Below are positions 25,435 through 33,203 of a stretch of 64,000 nucleotides of DNA, in pieces. Within the stretch, counting starts at the first letter, position 1; every line of letters starts with the position of its first letter. Made by a program: the position numbers and the translations under genes. The notes under the pieces are model-generated. The model searched no databases and was not told the origin of the DNA. It saw only the letters and a list, made by a program, of their open reading frames with translations. This DNA comes from Actinacidiphila cocklensis (GTDB lineage Bacteria; Actinomycetota; Actinomycetes; Streptomycetales; Streptomycetaceae): positions 120,480 to 184,479 of the forward strand of contig NZ_CAJSLV010000044.1 of assembly GCF_907177275.1 (NCBI RefSeq). Direction: 5' to 3'.

Positions 25435-26252
25435 CAGACTCCCTCCCCCGGCGCCTGGATGCGGTCGAGCTGCTTGGCCATCAGCGCCACGGCCTGGCTC
25501 CTGTTCACGCGCGGACCCTCGACCCTGAAGGTCACCATCAGGTCCCCCTCGGTGGCCTGGCAGTACATGCCTTGCAGCCAGTCGTCGCCGGAGGCGGCCG
25601 CGCTGCCCGGCACCACGCAGACGGCGTGCGGATGGCCCGGCACCGCGGGTCCCCTGCCGAAGACGTCGGAGCCCTGGCTGAGCTTGCGGAAGGCCTCGGG
25701 CGCGGCGCCCGCGGCGAGCTTGTTGCCCACCTGCACGATCGTGATCGCGTAGGTGTCGCTGCCGTCGAACCTGCGGAAGGTGCGCAGGGCGGCGCCCTTG
25801 ATGTGCATGGCGTCCAGCTCGGCGTCGGCCTGCCTCCGCTCCTTCGCGCTGAGGTCGGCGGCGCCGTCGCCGCCCTCCGCCATCGCCTTGGCCTGGGCGG
25901 CGTCGAGCACGGTGTCGTTGCCGTACTGCTCGACGTCCGGTCCCTGCTTCAGCATCGGCTGCGGGGGGAGCAGCAGTTCCCCGAGGTCGCCGTAGTGGGT
26001 GCCGCCGGCGGTCACGCCGTAGGACCTGGCCGCGGTGTGGCCGGGCGCGGCCGTCGCCGCGCTCCGGGCGGCGGGCTTGCCGCCGCCGCTGCCGCTGCCG
26101 AAGAGCGCGTAGCCGCCGCCGGCCAGGGCCGCGACGGCCAGCAGCGCCCCGGCGATGATCAGATCGCGCCGCTCCTTGGACCGCGCGGGCGCGACGGGCG
26201 GGACGGCCGGGGGCGTGGGAGGGGCCGCCGGCGCCGGGTGTTGCTCGGTCAC
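25434..26252 (-). CDS. Membrane-anchored protein, second gene of a three-gene operon
   Basis: A 272-residue protein: a Pro/Ala-rich cytoplasmic N-terminus (APAAPPTPPAVPPVAPA), one transmembrane helix (RDLIIAGALLAVAALAGGGY), a flexible linker and an extracytoplasmic domain. The domain opens with THYGDLGELLLPPQPMLKQG, resembling the neighbours' ADLLKLILPTPKGAEQ and HYADLRSLLVPLPRG. Two cysteines (HAVCVVPG and GMYCQATEG) could form a disulfide. The ATG overlaps the upstream stop by four bases (ATGA). No enzyme motif is visible; a sensor or wall-associated role is only a guess. Confidence 0.75.
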   Translation of the reverse strand: MTEQHPAPAAPPTPPAVPPVAPARSKERRDLIIAGALLAVAALAGGGYALFGSGSGGGKPAARSAATAAPGHTAARSYGVTAGGTHYGDLGELLLPPQPMLKQGPDVEQYGNDTVLDAAQAKAMAEGGDGAADLSAKERRQADAELDAMHIKGAALRTFRRFDGSDTYAITIVQVGNKLAAGAAPEAFRKLSQGSDVFGRGPAVPGHPHAVCVVPGSAAASGDDWLQGMYCQATEGDLMVTFRVEGPRVNRSQAVALMAKQLDRIQAPGEGV

Positions 26253-27073
26253 ATCCGCTCCAGCTGCTTGGTGATCACGGACAGGACCGCGTTCCGCGAC
26301 ACCGGGCGGACCCCGGTCACGTAGACCTCCACGTAGATGTTGCCGACCCGGGCCAGGCCCATGCCGACGTAGACCTTCAGGCCGCCCTTCTCGCCGTAGG
26401 GCTCCGCGGACGGCATGACCTCGCCGTCCTCGGTGCCGGGGATCGGGGTGGCGTAGTCCTGGTGCCCGCCGTCGCCGTCCTCGTTCTCCCGCAGCATCTG
26501 CGCGGTGTACGGCGACTGGTCGTCGCGGAACTGCGTGAGGCTGATCTCGGTGTCGGTGGCCTTCGGTTTGCCCACCGACCAGCGGGCCACCGCCGCCCGG
26601 CGGAAGCCGTTCTGCCCCAGCTCGCCGTACTCGGACGCCGGGTCGTAGTACTTGTCCGCCTCTTCCGCCTGCGAGACCCAGTGCCTCTCGCGCTGCTCGG
26701 CGCCCTTGGGCGTCGGCAGGATCAGCTTGAGCAGGTCGGCCTCGTAGACCGCGTTGCGGTCGTCGGCGGGTTTCGGTGCCGGCCGGGCCGGGGCCGCGCC
26801 CTCGGGCTGAGCGGGCGCGGCGGCGACCAGCGGCGGCAGCGGCGTGGGCTTGCGGCCGCGCTGCACCTGGTAGCCGGCGCCCGCGCCGGCCAGCACGCCG
26901 AGCACCGCGGCGGCGGCGATGACCAGCGTCAGCCGGGAGCGGGCCATCGGCCGGTAGGGCTCGGGCGGCGGCGCCACCGAGGACGAGACGAGTTCGGGTT
27001 CGAACAGCAGGGCAGGACGTGCCTGCCAGTCCTGACCTGCGTCACGGCGTGCTTCGCCGCCGATGTCCTGCAT
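26249..27073 (-). CDS. Membrane-anchored protein, first gene of a three-gene operon
   Basis: A 274-residue protein with a cytoplasmic N-terminus of about 45 residues, a transmembrane helix (RLTLVIAAAAVLGVLAGAGA), a Pro/Ala-rich linker and an extracytoplasmic domain. The domain starts VYEADLLKLILPTPKGAEQ and ends LARVGNIYVEVYVTGVRPVS plus a helix (AVLSVITKQLERM) that echoes the end of the second gene's protein (AVALMAKQLDRIQ). The three proteins appear to be diverged duplicates. The gene is first in the operon and starts opposite the DsrE gene. Confidence 0.75.
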   Translation of the reverse strand: MQDIGGEARRDAGQDWQARPALLFEPELVSSSVAPPPEPYRPMARSRLTLVIAAAAVLGVLAGAGAGYQVQRGRKPTPLPPLVAAAPAQPEGAAPARPAPKPADDRNAVYEADLLKLILPTPKGAEQRERHWVSQAEEADKYYDPASEYGELGQNGFRRAAVARWSVGKPKATDTEISLTQFRDDQSPYTAQMLRENEDGDGGHQDYATPIPGTEDGEVMPSAEPYGEKGGLKVYVGMGLARVGNIYVEVYVTGVRPVSRNAVLSVITKQLERM

Positions 27074-27220
27074 GGAGCCCCCCCGGGCGAAAGACGTACA
27101 GGCGTGCGACCAGCGGCACGCGGATTCGTATTATGTCCAGCCGACTCGCTGGGTCCCTACCGATTTCCCGGCCGCGGGATGTGACCTGCCGCACAACCTT
27201 GCACCGCCTACGCTGGGCGG

Positions 27221-27583
27221 ATGGCGAAGAAGCTCGTGATCAAGGTGACGGCGGGCGCGGACGCGCCCGAGCGGTGCTCGCAGGCGTTCACCGTGGCGGC
27301 GCTCGCGGTGGCCAGCGGAGTGGAGGTGTCGCTGTGGCTGACCGGTGAGTCGGCGTGGTTCGCGCTGCCGGGCCGGGCGGCGGAGTTCGAACTGCCGCAC
27401 GCCGCACCGCTGCCGGATCTCCTGGACGCGGTGCTGGCCGCGGGGACGGTCACCCTGTGCAGCCAGTGCGCGGCCCGGCGCGACATCACCGAGAAGGACC
27501 TCGTGGAGGGGGTGCGCATCGCGGGCGCGCAGCTCTTCGTCAGCGAGATCATGCCGGACGGCGTGCAGGCCCTGGTGTACTAG
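27221..27583 (+). CDS. DsrE-family protein
   Basis: A 120-residue protein of the DsrE/DsrF-like fold, which handles sulfur atoms or peroxiredoxin-like chemistry. The strand-helix start is KLVIKVTAGADAPERCSQAF; the central loop has VTLCSQCAARRDI, with two cysteines at the position where DsrE proteins carry the active cysteine. The end is GAQLFVSEIMPDGVQALVY. TACGCT lies six bases before the ATG, so the mRNA is probably leaderless. It is close to other sulfur-related genes (rhodanese, MoaD-like), which may hint at sulfur relay (inference). Confidence 0.85.
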   Translation: MAKKLVIKVTAGADAPERCSQAFTVAALAVASGVEVSLWLTGESAWFALPGRAAEFELPHAAPLPDLLDAVLAAGTVTLCSQCAARRDITEKDLVEGVRIAGAQLFVSEIMPDGVQALVY

Positions 27584-27614
27584 GAGCGGGGCCGCCGGCG
27601 GCGGGAGACCGCGC

Positions 27615-27914
27615 TCATCTGCGGTGGTCCTTGCCCTTCCGGCCCTCCAGCTCGTCCCACCACGCGTCGGACTCGGGGTCCCCGGTGCCGGCGTCGGAGC
27701 CCCGGTCGTCGTCCTGCGGTTCGTCGAACCACCGCTCGTTGGGGCCGTGCCGGTTCGCGATGATCGCCGCGACCGGGGGGATGACCATGGCCACCAGGCA
27801 CATCCCGATGGCGGCCTGGACCGACCAGAGACGCACGACCGCCCACGCCATGACGAACAGCACCACGCAGGTGCCCATCATGGCGTAATACCAGTGACGG
27901 CGGTGTGCGTTCAC
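27615..27914 (-). CDS. DUF3099 family membrane protein
   Basis: A 99-residue protein with two transmembrane helices (HWYYAMMGTCVVLFVMAWAV and AIGMCLVAMVIPPVAAIIAN) and an acidic cytoplasmic tail (EPQDDDRGSDAGTGDPESDA). This matches DUF3099, a conserved actinobacterial family without known function. It converges on the DsrE gene. Confidence 0.85.
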   Translation of the reverse strand: MNAHRRHWYYAMMGTCVVLFVMAWAVVRLWSVQAAIGMCLVAMVIPPVAAIIANRHGPNERWFDEPQDDDRGSDAGTGDPESDAWWDELEGRKGKDHRR

Positions 27915-27967
27915 ACTTCAACGGTACGTCCGCCAGGCGGATACCGAAACAGCTCGGAACGCGGCGC

Positions 27968-28004
27968 GGAGGGCCGCACCCCCTTGCGCGGGGTGCGGCC
28001 CTCC
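27968..28004 (-). terminator. Strong intrinsic terminator after DUF1416
   Basis: GGAGGGCCGCACCCC and GGGGTGCGGCCCTCC form a perfect 15-base stem with a seven-base loop, 27 bases past the DUF1416 stop. It ends the rhodanese-DUF1416 unit. Confidence 0.85.
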
Positions 28005-28030
28005 GGGCGTGTCGGGCGACGTCGGGGACG

Positions 28031-28321
28031 TCAGACGGCGATGGCCACCTCGGCCGCCGCACCCTGCTCGGCGACGACCGTACGGTCCACCGTCGCACCG
28101 GGCACCAGCGCGCGCAGCGTCCAGGTGCCGGGCGCCGCGAAGAAGCGGAACTGCCCGGTCGCCGAGGTCGGCACCTCGGCGGTGAACTCGCCGCCGCCGT
28201 CCAGCAGTCGGACGTAGCCGCTGACCGGCTCGCCGTCGCGGGTCACAGATCCCTGGATGATGGTCTCGTTCGCCACGTCAACTCCTGCCAGGTCAGGCCC
28301 GCCGGCCTTGGCTCCACACAT
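28031..28321 (-). CDS. DUF1416 family protein
   Basis: A 96-residue beta-rich protein starting MCGAKAGGPDLAGVDVANET, followed by a carboxypeptidase-regulatory-like Ig fold (IQGSVTRDGEPVSGYVRLLD). The N-terminal MCGA motif with a single cysteine is characteristic of DUF1416, which in actinobacteria is nearly always downstream of the rhodanese gene, as here (37-base gap). A partner role in sulfur transfer is plausible but unproven. Confidence 0.9.
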   Translation of the reverse strand: MCGAKAGGPDLAGVDVANETIIQGSVTRDGEPVSGYVRLLDGGGEFTAEVPTSATGQFRFFAAPGTWTLRALVPGATVDRTVVAEQGAAAEVAIAV

Positions 28322-28358
28322 TGCGGATATCCCTCACTTCTTGTCGGTCGGTCCCGGT

Positions 28359-29195
28359 TCAGTTGGCGCCGAGCTCGATCGGCACGCCGACCAGCGAGCC
28401 GTACTCGGTCCAGGAGCCGTCGTAGTTCTTGACGTTGTCCTGGTCGAGCAGCTCGTGCAGCACGAACCAGGTGAGCGCCGAGCGCTCGCCGATCCTGCAG
28501 TACGCGATGGTGTCCTTGGCCAGGTCGACGTTCTCGTCCTGGTAGAGCTGGACCAGTTCGGCGTCGGACTTGAACGTGCCGTCGTCGTTGGCGTTCTTCG
28601 ACCACGGGATGTTGCGGGCGCTCGGCACGTGGCCGGGGCGCTGCGACTGCTCCTGCGGGAGGTGGGCCGGGGCGAGCAGCTTGCCGGAGAACTCGTCGGG
28701 CGAGCGCACGTCGACCAGGTTCAGCGTGCCGATCGCGGCGACGACGTCGTCGCGGTAGGCGCGGATCGCGGTGTTCTGGGCCTTCGCCTTGTACTCCGTC
28801 GCGGCGCGCGCGGGCACCGCGGCGACCAGGTCGCGGGAGTCCAGCTCCCACTTCTTGCGGCCGCCGTCGAGCAGCTTGACCGCGTCGTGGCCGTAGAGCT
28901 TGAAGTACCAGTACGCGTACGACGCGAACCAGTTGTTGTTGCCGCCGTACAGGACGACGGTGTCGTCGTTCGCGATGCCCTTGGCGGACAGCAGCGCCTC
29001 GAAGCCGGCCTGGTCGACGAAGTCCCGGCGGACCGGGTCCTGGAGGTCCTGCTTCCAGTCGATGCGGACGGCGTTCTTGATGTGGTTCTTCTCGTACGCC
29101 GAGGTGTCCTCGTCCACCTCGACGATGACCACCTTCGGGTCGTCGATGTGGGCCTCGACCCAGTCGGCGTCGACCAGGACGTCACTGCGGCTCAT
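28359..29195 (-). CDS. Thiosulfate sulfurtransferase (rhodanese, SseA/CysA type)
   Basis: A 278-residue tandem rhodanese. The inactive N-domain (SDVLVDADWVEAHIDDPKVV) is followed by the active C-domain with Cys233 in the loop DTIAYCRIGERSALTWFVL. It transfers sulfane sulfur from thiosulfate or 3-mercaptopyruvate to cyanide-like or thiol acceptors. GGAGGAG precedes the ATG at 29195. A cysteine-codon leader peptide lies upstream, so expression probably responds to cysteine supply. Actinobacterial homologues are annotated as CysA/SseA; I leave the symbol empty because cysA also names an ABC transporter subunit. Confidence 0.92.
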   Translation of the reverse strand: MSRSDVLVDADWVEAHIDDPKVVIVEVDEDTSAYEKNHIKNAVRIDWKQDLQDPVRRDFVDQAGFEALLSAKGIANDDTVVLYGGNNNWFASYAYWYFKLYGHDAVKLLDGGRKKWELDSRDLVAAVPARAATEYKAKAQNTAIRAYRDDVVAAIGTLNLVDVRSPDEFSGKLLAPAHLPQEQSQRPGHVPSARNIPWSKNANDDGTFKSDAELVQLYQDENVDLAKDTIAYCRIGERSALTWFVLHELLDQDNVKNYDGSWTEYGSLVGVPIELGAN

Positions 29196-29358
29196 GCTGT
29201 TCTCCTCCGGGGCAGTACGGATGGTGCGGTTGCGCGACGCGCAGGGGGGCGGTGCGAGTCGGTGCGGTCGAGCGGCTCGGTCGGCGCTCCACAGCACGGG
29301 GCAGGCAGGCTGCGCCGGGGGCCTTTCGGCCGGCTTCGGCACGGGGGAGCTGCTGCCC

Positions 29359-29439
29359 CTAGGGCATGCGACAGAGCATGGCGGCGACGCGGCACAGGTC
29401 GACTGCCCGCCGCTTCGTGAGATCCGCCTGTCGCTTCAT
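29359..29439 (-). CDS. Cysteine-type leader peptide (26 residues) upstream of rhodanese
   Basis: Reading leftwards from ATG 29437-29439, the peptide starts MKRQADLTKRRAVDLCRVAA and ends MLCRMP, stopping at TAG 29359-29361. The pattern RR..DLCR.A...LC is that of the short 'putative leader peptides' found before sulfur-assimilation genes in Streptomyces. Two Cys codons (TGC and TGT) near the end would stall ribosomes when Cys-tRNA is short. The 160 bases that follow include GGCC-GAAA-GGCC hairpin elements suited to attenuation. Confidence 0.75.
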   Translation of the reverse strand: MKRQADLTKRRAVDLCRVAAMLCRMP

Positions 29440-29565
29440 GAGTCCCGATCGTAGGGAAATGAACCCGTAGGTGTCACCGGCGTGTCATATGGCGAGACAA
29501 GATTGTCCGAATGGCGGATGCACCCCTTTTGGCCAGGGGCTCCCCGGGGAACTGGCGGGTGAATC

Positions 29566-30267
29566 TCAGCTGGCGAGAGTGACGTGCTTCCCGCCCGCCG
29601 CGACCGACAGGCCGTCCGGCGTCGTCGTCACCGAGGTCAGCGCGATCCCCGACGGCAGGTGCGTGAGCTGCCGCTCGAAGTCGATCTGCTGCCGCACGTT
29701 GTCCTCCAGGCCCAGCTTCGTCAGCTCGACCGGCAGCTTCTCGGCGTGCAGCCCTATGGTGTCCGCGCCGCGCACGGTCACCTGGCTGAGCACGCTGATC
29801 TTGGTGCCGATGCCGGGGATGGTCCCGGTGAGCTTCACCATCGGCTTGCCGTCCGCGCTGTTGCCCGCGGCCGAGACGGTGACCCCGGGAGGCGCGGCCT
29901 TGGACAGGTCCGCGTAGGTGATGAAGGCGATCCCGTCGGCGCTGTCGGCGACCGCGGTGCGGTAGCCGTTGGAGAACTTCACGCCGTGCAGGTCGGCGTT
30001 GAAGGTCGCGATCCGCAGCGTCTCCCCGCCGGCGCCCGCCGCGATGTCCTCCGCCTCGATCGTGACGTCGTCCAGCTTGCCGAAGGCGGCCTGGGTCAGG
30101 AACGGGAAGCCCTTGATCGACACCTTCGGCTTGTGGTCGAGCCCCTGGGTGGCCTGGGCGCGCTCGGCGGCCTTGTTCTGGGCGACCGAGACCGCGATCC
30201 GGTCGGCGGCGACGAAGAGGCCGCCGAGGACCACCACCACGATCAGGACTATCCGCCACACTCGCAT
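29566..30267 (-). CDS. DUF2993 family membrane-anchored protein (LmeA-like)
   Basis: A 233-residue protein with an N-terminal signal anchor (VWRIVLIVVVVLGGLFVAAD) and an extracytoplasmic beta-rich DUF2993 domain (PKVSIKGFPFLTQAAFGKLD, then VTIEAEDIAAGAGG). In mycobacteria the DUF2993 protein LmeA binds phosphoinositide lipids and supports lipomannan elongation; here a lipid-binding or tubular lipid-transfer-like role is inferred. ATG 30267 follows GGGGGAG. The gene is independent of the rhodanese unit, and their transcripts run the same way. Confidence 0.8.
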   Translation of the reverse strand: MRVWRIVLIVVVVLGGLFVAADRIAVSVAQNKAAERAQATQGLDHKPKVSIKGFPFLTQAAFGKLDDVTIEAEDIAAGAGGETLRIATFNADLHGVKFSNGYRTAVADSADGIAFITYADLSKAAPPGVTVSAAGNSADGKPMVKLTGTIPGIGTKISVLSQVTVRGADTIGLHAEKLPVELTKLGLEDNVRQQIDFERQLTHLPSGIALTSVTTTPDGLSVAAGGKHVTLAS

Positions 30268-30384
30268 GCGCCCGTACTCCCCCACACTCGTTCCGCCTCG
30301 ACTTCCGCAACGCCTGACGGGCGGCGGGGGGTCCGCGGTTCCCTGCGGCACCGATCCGTTACCTGTGAGGATCCGCGGAACCTC

Positions 30385-31698
30385 TCAGGTCAGCGCGCGG
30401 CCAAGAGCGTAGACGACCGGCGCCGCGGCGGTGAGCGGCAGCGCCACGCCCGCCGTGAAGTGGACGAAGCGGGACGGGAAGTCGTAGCTGGCCACCCGCA
30501 GCCCGATCATGGCGCAGGCGCCGCAGGCCACCGCGAGCAGGATGCCGTCGCTGCTGCCGAGGCCGCCCGCACCGCCGGTGGCCGCACCGGTGACCGCCGC
30601 CGCCAGCAGCGAGGTCAGCACCGACAGCGGTTCGCCGGGCAGCGGCAGCGCGCGCACCAGGGTCGCGGCGGCCACCGCGACCGCGCCGGCCACCACCGCG
30701 TCCTTGCCCGCGTCGGAGACCGCGGCCGCCAGATAACCGCAGGCCAGCACCGTGATCAGGGTGGAGGCCGAGGTCGCGGTGAGCGAGGACAGCCGCTCGT
30801 CCGCGCTGCCGTGGTGGCGCAACTGCAGCACCAGGACCAGCAGCAGCCACACGCCGAGGGTGCCGGCGACCACCTCGGGCGCGTGGTCGCCGTCGGCGGC
30901 CAGCATCGCGACGTCGGCGGTCACCCCGGCCAGGAAGGCCAGCACGATGCCCTGCCGGGCGGGCCACATGCCGTTGAGCCGGAACCATCCGGCGGCGGTG
31001 ACCGCCTGGAGCAGCACCAGGAAGACGGTCAGGCCCGGCTTGCCGAGTGCGGCGCCGCCCGCGAGCAGCAGGCCGAGCGCCGCGGTGAGGGCGGCGGGCT
31101 GGATGCCGGGCGCGATGATCGGCGAGCCGGTGCGCCCGTCGGGCCGCACGGGCACGGTCCTGGCTCCCCGGCGGGCGGCCCGGCCGCCGGGCCGGGCGGC
31201 GGCGGGCTCGTCCTCGATGACCGGCAGCACCGCGGTGTGCTCGGCGGCCTGCTGCTCCGCCGGGTAAGACTGCGGGTCGGCGTAGGCGTGGGCCTGCGGC
31301 TGCTGCCACGGGGCGCCCTGGGCCTCGAAGGCCGCCGCCCCCGGCGGGAACGCGCCCTGCGGCGCGGCGGGCTCCCAGCCTGCCTGCGGGTACTCCTGCG
31401 GCGCCGTCCACGGGTGCGCGGCGGGCGGGGTGGCGCCCCAGCCGTCACCCGCGGCGGGGGCGGGGGCGCCGTAGGCCTGGCCGTCGTGGGCCGCGGCGTG
31501 CCCGGCCCAGTCGTCGCCGGCCGGCGGGGCGCCGTAGCCGGCGTCCTGGCCCTGCGGCGAGGGCGGGGCGGCGTGCAGCGGCTCGGGGACGTAGGTGCCG
31601 TCCGTGCCGTAAGGCGCCGCCCCGCCGTATGCCTGCTCGTCGTGGCCGCGGCCCTGGCCGTAGCCGTCGCCGTACTCGTACGCGCCGTGGTCGCTCAT
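30385..31698 (-). CDS. Multi-pass membrane protein with long disordered N-terminus
   Basis: A 437-residue protein. Residues 1-170 are disordered and rich in Gly, Pro, Ala, Gln and Tyr (EYGDGYGQGRGHDEQAYGGA). The rest forms about eight hydrophobic helices, for example ALTAALGLLLAGGAALG, GIVLAFLAGVTADVAMLAA and LGVWLLLVLVLQLRHHG. No transporter signature is seen. Its ATG overlaps the stop of the MoaD-like gene (ATGA), so the two are coupled. The function is unknown. Confidence 0.8.
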   Translation of the reverse strand: MSDHGAYEYGDGYGQGRGHDEQAYGGAAPYGTDGTYVPEPLHAAPPSPQGQDAGYGAPPAGDDWAGHAAAHDGQAYGAPAPAAGDGWGATPPAAHPWTAPQEYPQAGWEPAAPQGAFPPGAAAFEAQGAPWQQPQAHAYADPQSYPAEQQAAEHTAVLPVIEDEPAAARPGGRAARRGARTVPVRPDGRTGSPIIAPGIQPAALTAALGLLLAGGAALGKPGLTVFLVLLQAVTAAGWFRLNGMWPARQGIVLAFLAGVTADVAMLAADGDHAPEVVAGTLGVWLLLVLVLQLRHHGSADERLSSLTATSASTLITVLACGYLAAAVSDAGKDAVVAGAVAVAAATLVRALPLPGEPLSVLTSLLAAAVTGAATGGAGGLGSSDGILLAVACGACAMIGLRVASYDFPSRFVHFTAGVALPLTAAAPVVYALGRALT

Positions 31699-31988
31699 AC
31701 GGACCCCCCGGCGAAGGGCGGCAGCACCTCGACGGTGCCGCGGTCGGGCAGCGGAACCTGGGCGTGGTCGCGGGTGCCGACCGGGTGGCCGTCGACCAGG
31801 AACGAGCAGCGCAGCAGCACGCGGGCGAAGTCGGGCCGCCCGGAGTGCCGCTGCCTGGCGGCGGCCAGCGCGTCGGCGAGCGTGGCAGCGCGGTACGGCT
31901 CCTCCGCGGTGCCCGCGGCGGCCTTGGCGGCGGCCCAGTAGCGGATCGTCCCCGCCGCCGGGGGCGCGGCCGTCTCGGTTCCAGCCAT
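31695..31988 (-). CDS. MoaD/ThiS-like ubiquitin-fold sulfur carrier
   Basis: A 97-residue protein with the beta-grasp fold (TIRYWAAAKAAAGTAEEPYR, ... FARVLLRCSFLVDGHPVGTR, ... PLPDRGTVEVLPPFAGGSV). MoaD, ThiS and CysO-type carriers end in Gly-Gly, which is adenylated and thiocarboxylated. Here GG is followed by Ser-Val, so either the tail is removed or the protein has lost carrier function. It is cotranscribed with a membrane protein and lies 2.5 kb from a rhodanese and DUF1416. ATG 31988 gives a normal family length. Confidence 0.8.
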   Translation of the reverse strand: MAGTETAAPPAAGTIRYWAAAKAAAGTAEEPYRAATLADALAAARQRHSGRPDFARVLLRCSFLVDGHPVGTRDHAQVPLPDRGTVEVLPPFAGGSV

Positions 31989-32131
31989 CGCGGCTCCGTC
32001 TCCTCGTCCTTCGTGGTGCGTGTCGTGCGTGCGGTGCGGGTCGTGCAGGTCGTACGTGCGGTGCGGCCGCGGCGCGGGGGGTGTGACGCCCGTACGCCGG
32101 CGTGGGCCGCCTCCATCATGGACCGTCGGCG

Positions 32132-32959
32132 TCACCGCGCTCCAACACGGGCGGTCAGCCAGTCGCCGATCCGGCCGAGCAGGGCCGCGTCCGCGGCGTT
32201 CTCCGCGTGGCCGAAGCCCGGCTCGATCCACAGCTCGGCGCCGCCCTCGCCCGCGGCCGCGGCGAGCGAGTGCGGGTGGTCGAGCGGGAAGTACGTGTCG
32301 CGGTCGCCGTGCACGATCAGCAGCGGCGTCGGCGCGATGTGCGGCACCGACTCGACCGGCGAGCGCGGCACCGGGTCCCACTCGGCGGAGTGGATGCGGG
32401 TGCCGAGGCCGACCCGGGAAACCAGCCGGCCCGCGGGCCTGGTCACCACCCAGTGCAGCCGCCGCATCGGCGCCGTACCGCGGTAGTACCAGCGGGCGGG
32501 AGAGCTGACCGAGACGACCGCGTCCACGCGGGAAAGGCCCGCGTCGGGGCCGGCGCCCGCGTGCCGCAGCACCACGGAGGCGCCCATCGAGAAGCCGACC
32601 GCCGCCACGCGTGCGTAGCCCAGCCGCCGCGCCCAGCCGACCGCCGCGTCCAGGTCGAGCACCTCGCGGTCGCCGACCGTGGAGTGGCCGCCGGAGCGGC
32701 CGTGGCCGCGGAAGGAGAAGGTGAGCACACCCCCGCTGCCGTGCAGCACCGCGGCCGCCCTGCGGACCGCGGGGCGCTCCAGAGCGCCGGTGAATCCGTG
32801 CGCGACGACGATGGCCAGATCCCGACTACCCTTCGCGGCGGCGAGGTGTTCGGCTTCGATCGGTATCCCGTCGGACGTCAACAGAACCGCGCTCCGGCCA
32901 CCCGAAGTGAGCGGTGAAACACGGAAACGCATGTCGTCGGTCTCGGCAGCGCTGTCCAT
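32132..32959 (-). CDS. Alpha/beta-hydrolase
   Basis: A 275-residue hydrolase. The oxyanion/substrate loop is IVVAHGFTGALERPAVRRA, the nucleophile elbow is AAVGFSMGASVVLRH (GFSMG), the acid is in LLIVHGDRDTYFPLDHP and the catalytic His in IEPGFGHAENAA. The substrate is unknown; such proteins act as esterases or lipases. The ATG at 32957-32959 is one option, a second ATG 27 bases on is the other. It is divergent from glnR, though the space also holds the glnR upstream ORF. Confidence 0.85.
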   Translation of the reverse strand: MDSAAETDDMRFRVSPLTSGGRSAVLLTSDGIPIEAEHLAAAKGSRDLAIVVAHGFTGALERPAVRRAAAVLHGSGGVLTFSFRGHGRSGGHSTVGDREVLDLDAAVGWARRLGYARVAAVGFSMGASVVLRHAGAGPDAGLSRVDAVVSVSSPARWYYRGTAPMRRLHWVVTRPAGRLVSRVGLGTRIHSAEWDPVPRSPVESVPHIAPTPLLIVHGDRDTYFPLDHPHSLAAAAGEGGAELWIEPGFGHAENAADAALLGRIGDWLTARVGAR

Positions 32960-33065
32960 GTGGGCTATTCTTCCGTGGAAGAGGACCTGGGCAATGCCGC
33001 CCCCGGGTCCTTTCGTGCTTTCCGCACGTTGTCGTCCTCGCCGCACCGAGGAAGGGTCGTAGCAA

Positions 33066-33203
33066 ATGAGCCAGCCTGATCCACCCGGCCGCCCCTTCGG
33101 CCACGCCTGCGGGAACACCCGCGGCGTCCCCCGCGACAACACCCGGCACCACCACTCCGACCTCGCCCTCGATGTCCGCACGACCGATGGGAGCACCCGG
33201 TGA
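33066..33203 (+). CDS. Upstream ORF (45 codons) overlapping the glnR start
   Basis: An ATG at 33066, preceded by GAGGAAGGG, opens a 45-residue frame that starts [20 protein letters not shown] and ends [13 protein letters not shown]. It stops at TGA 33201-33203, overlapping the GTG of glnR by four bases (GTGA). The peptide is polar and has HHH, with no family match. It may be a regulatory upstream ORF that couples glnR translation, or a spurious frame. Confidence 0.4.
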   Translation: MSQPDPPGRPFGHACGNTRGVPRDNTRHHHSDLALDVRTTDGSTR

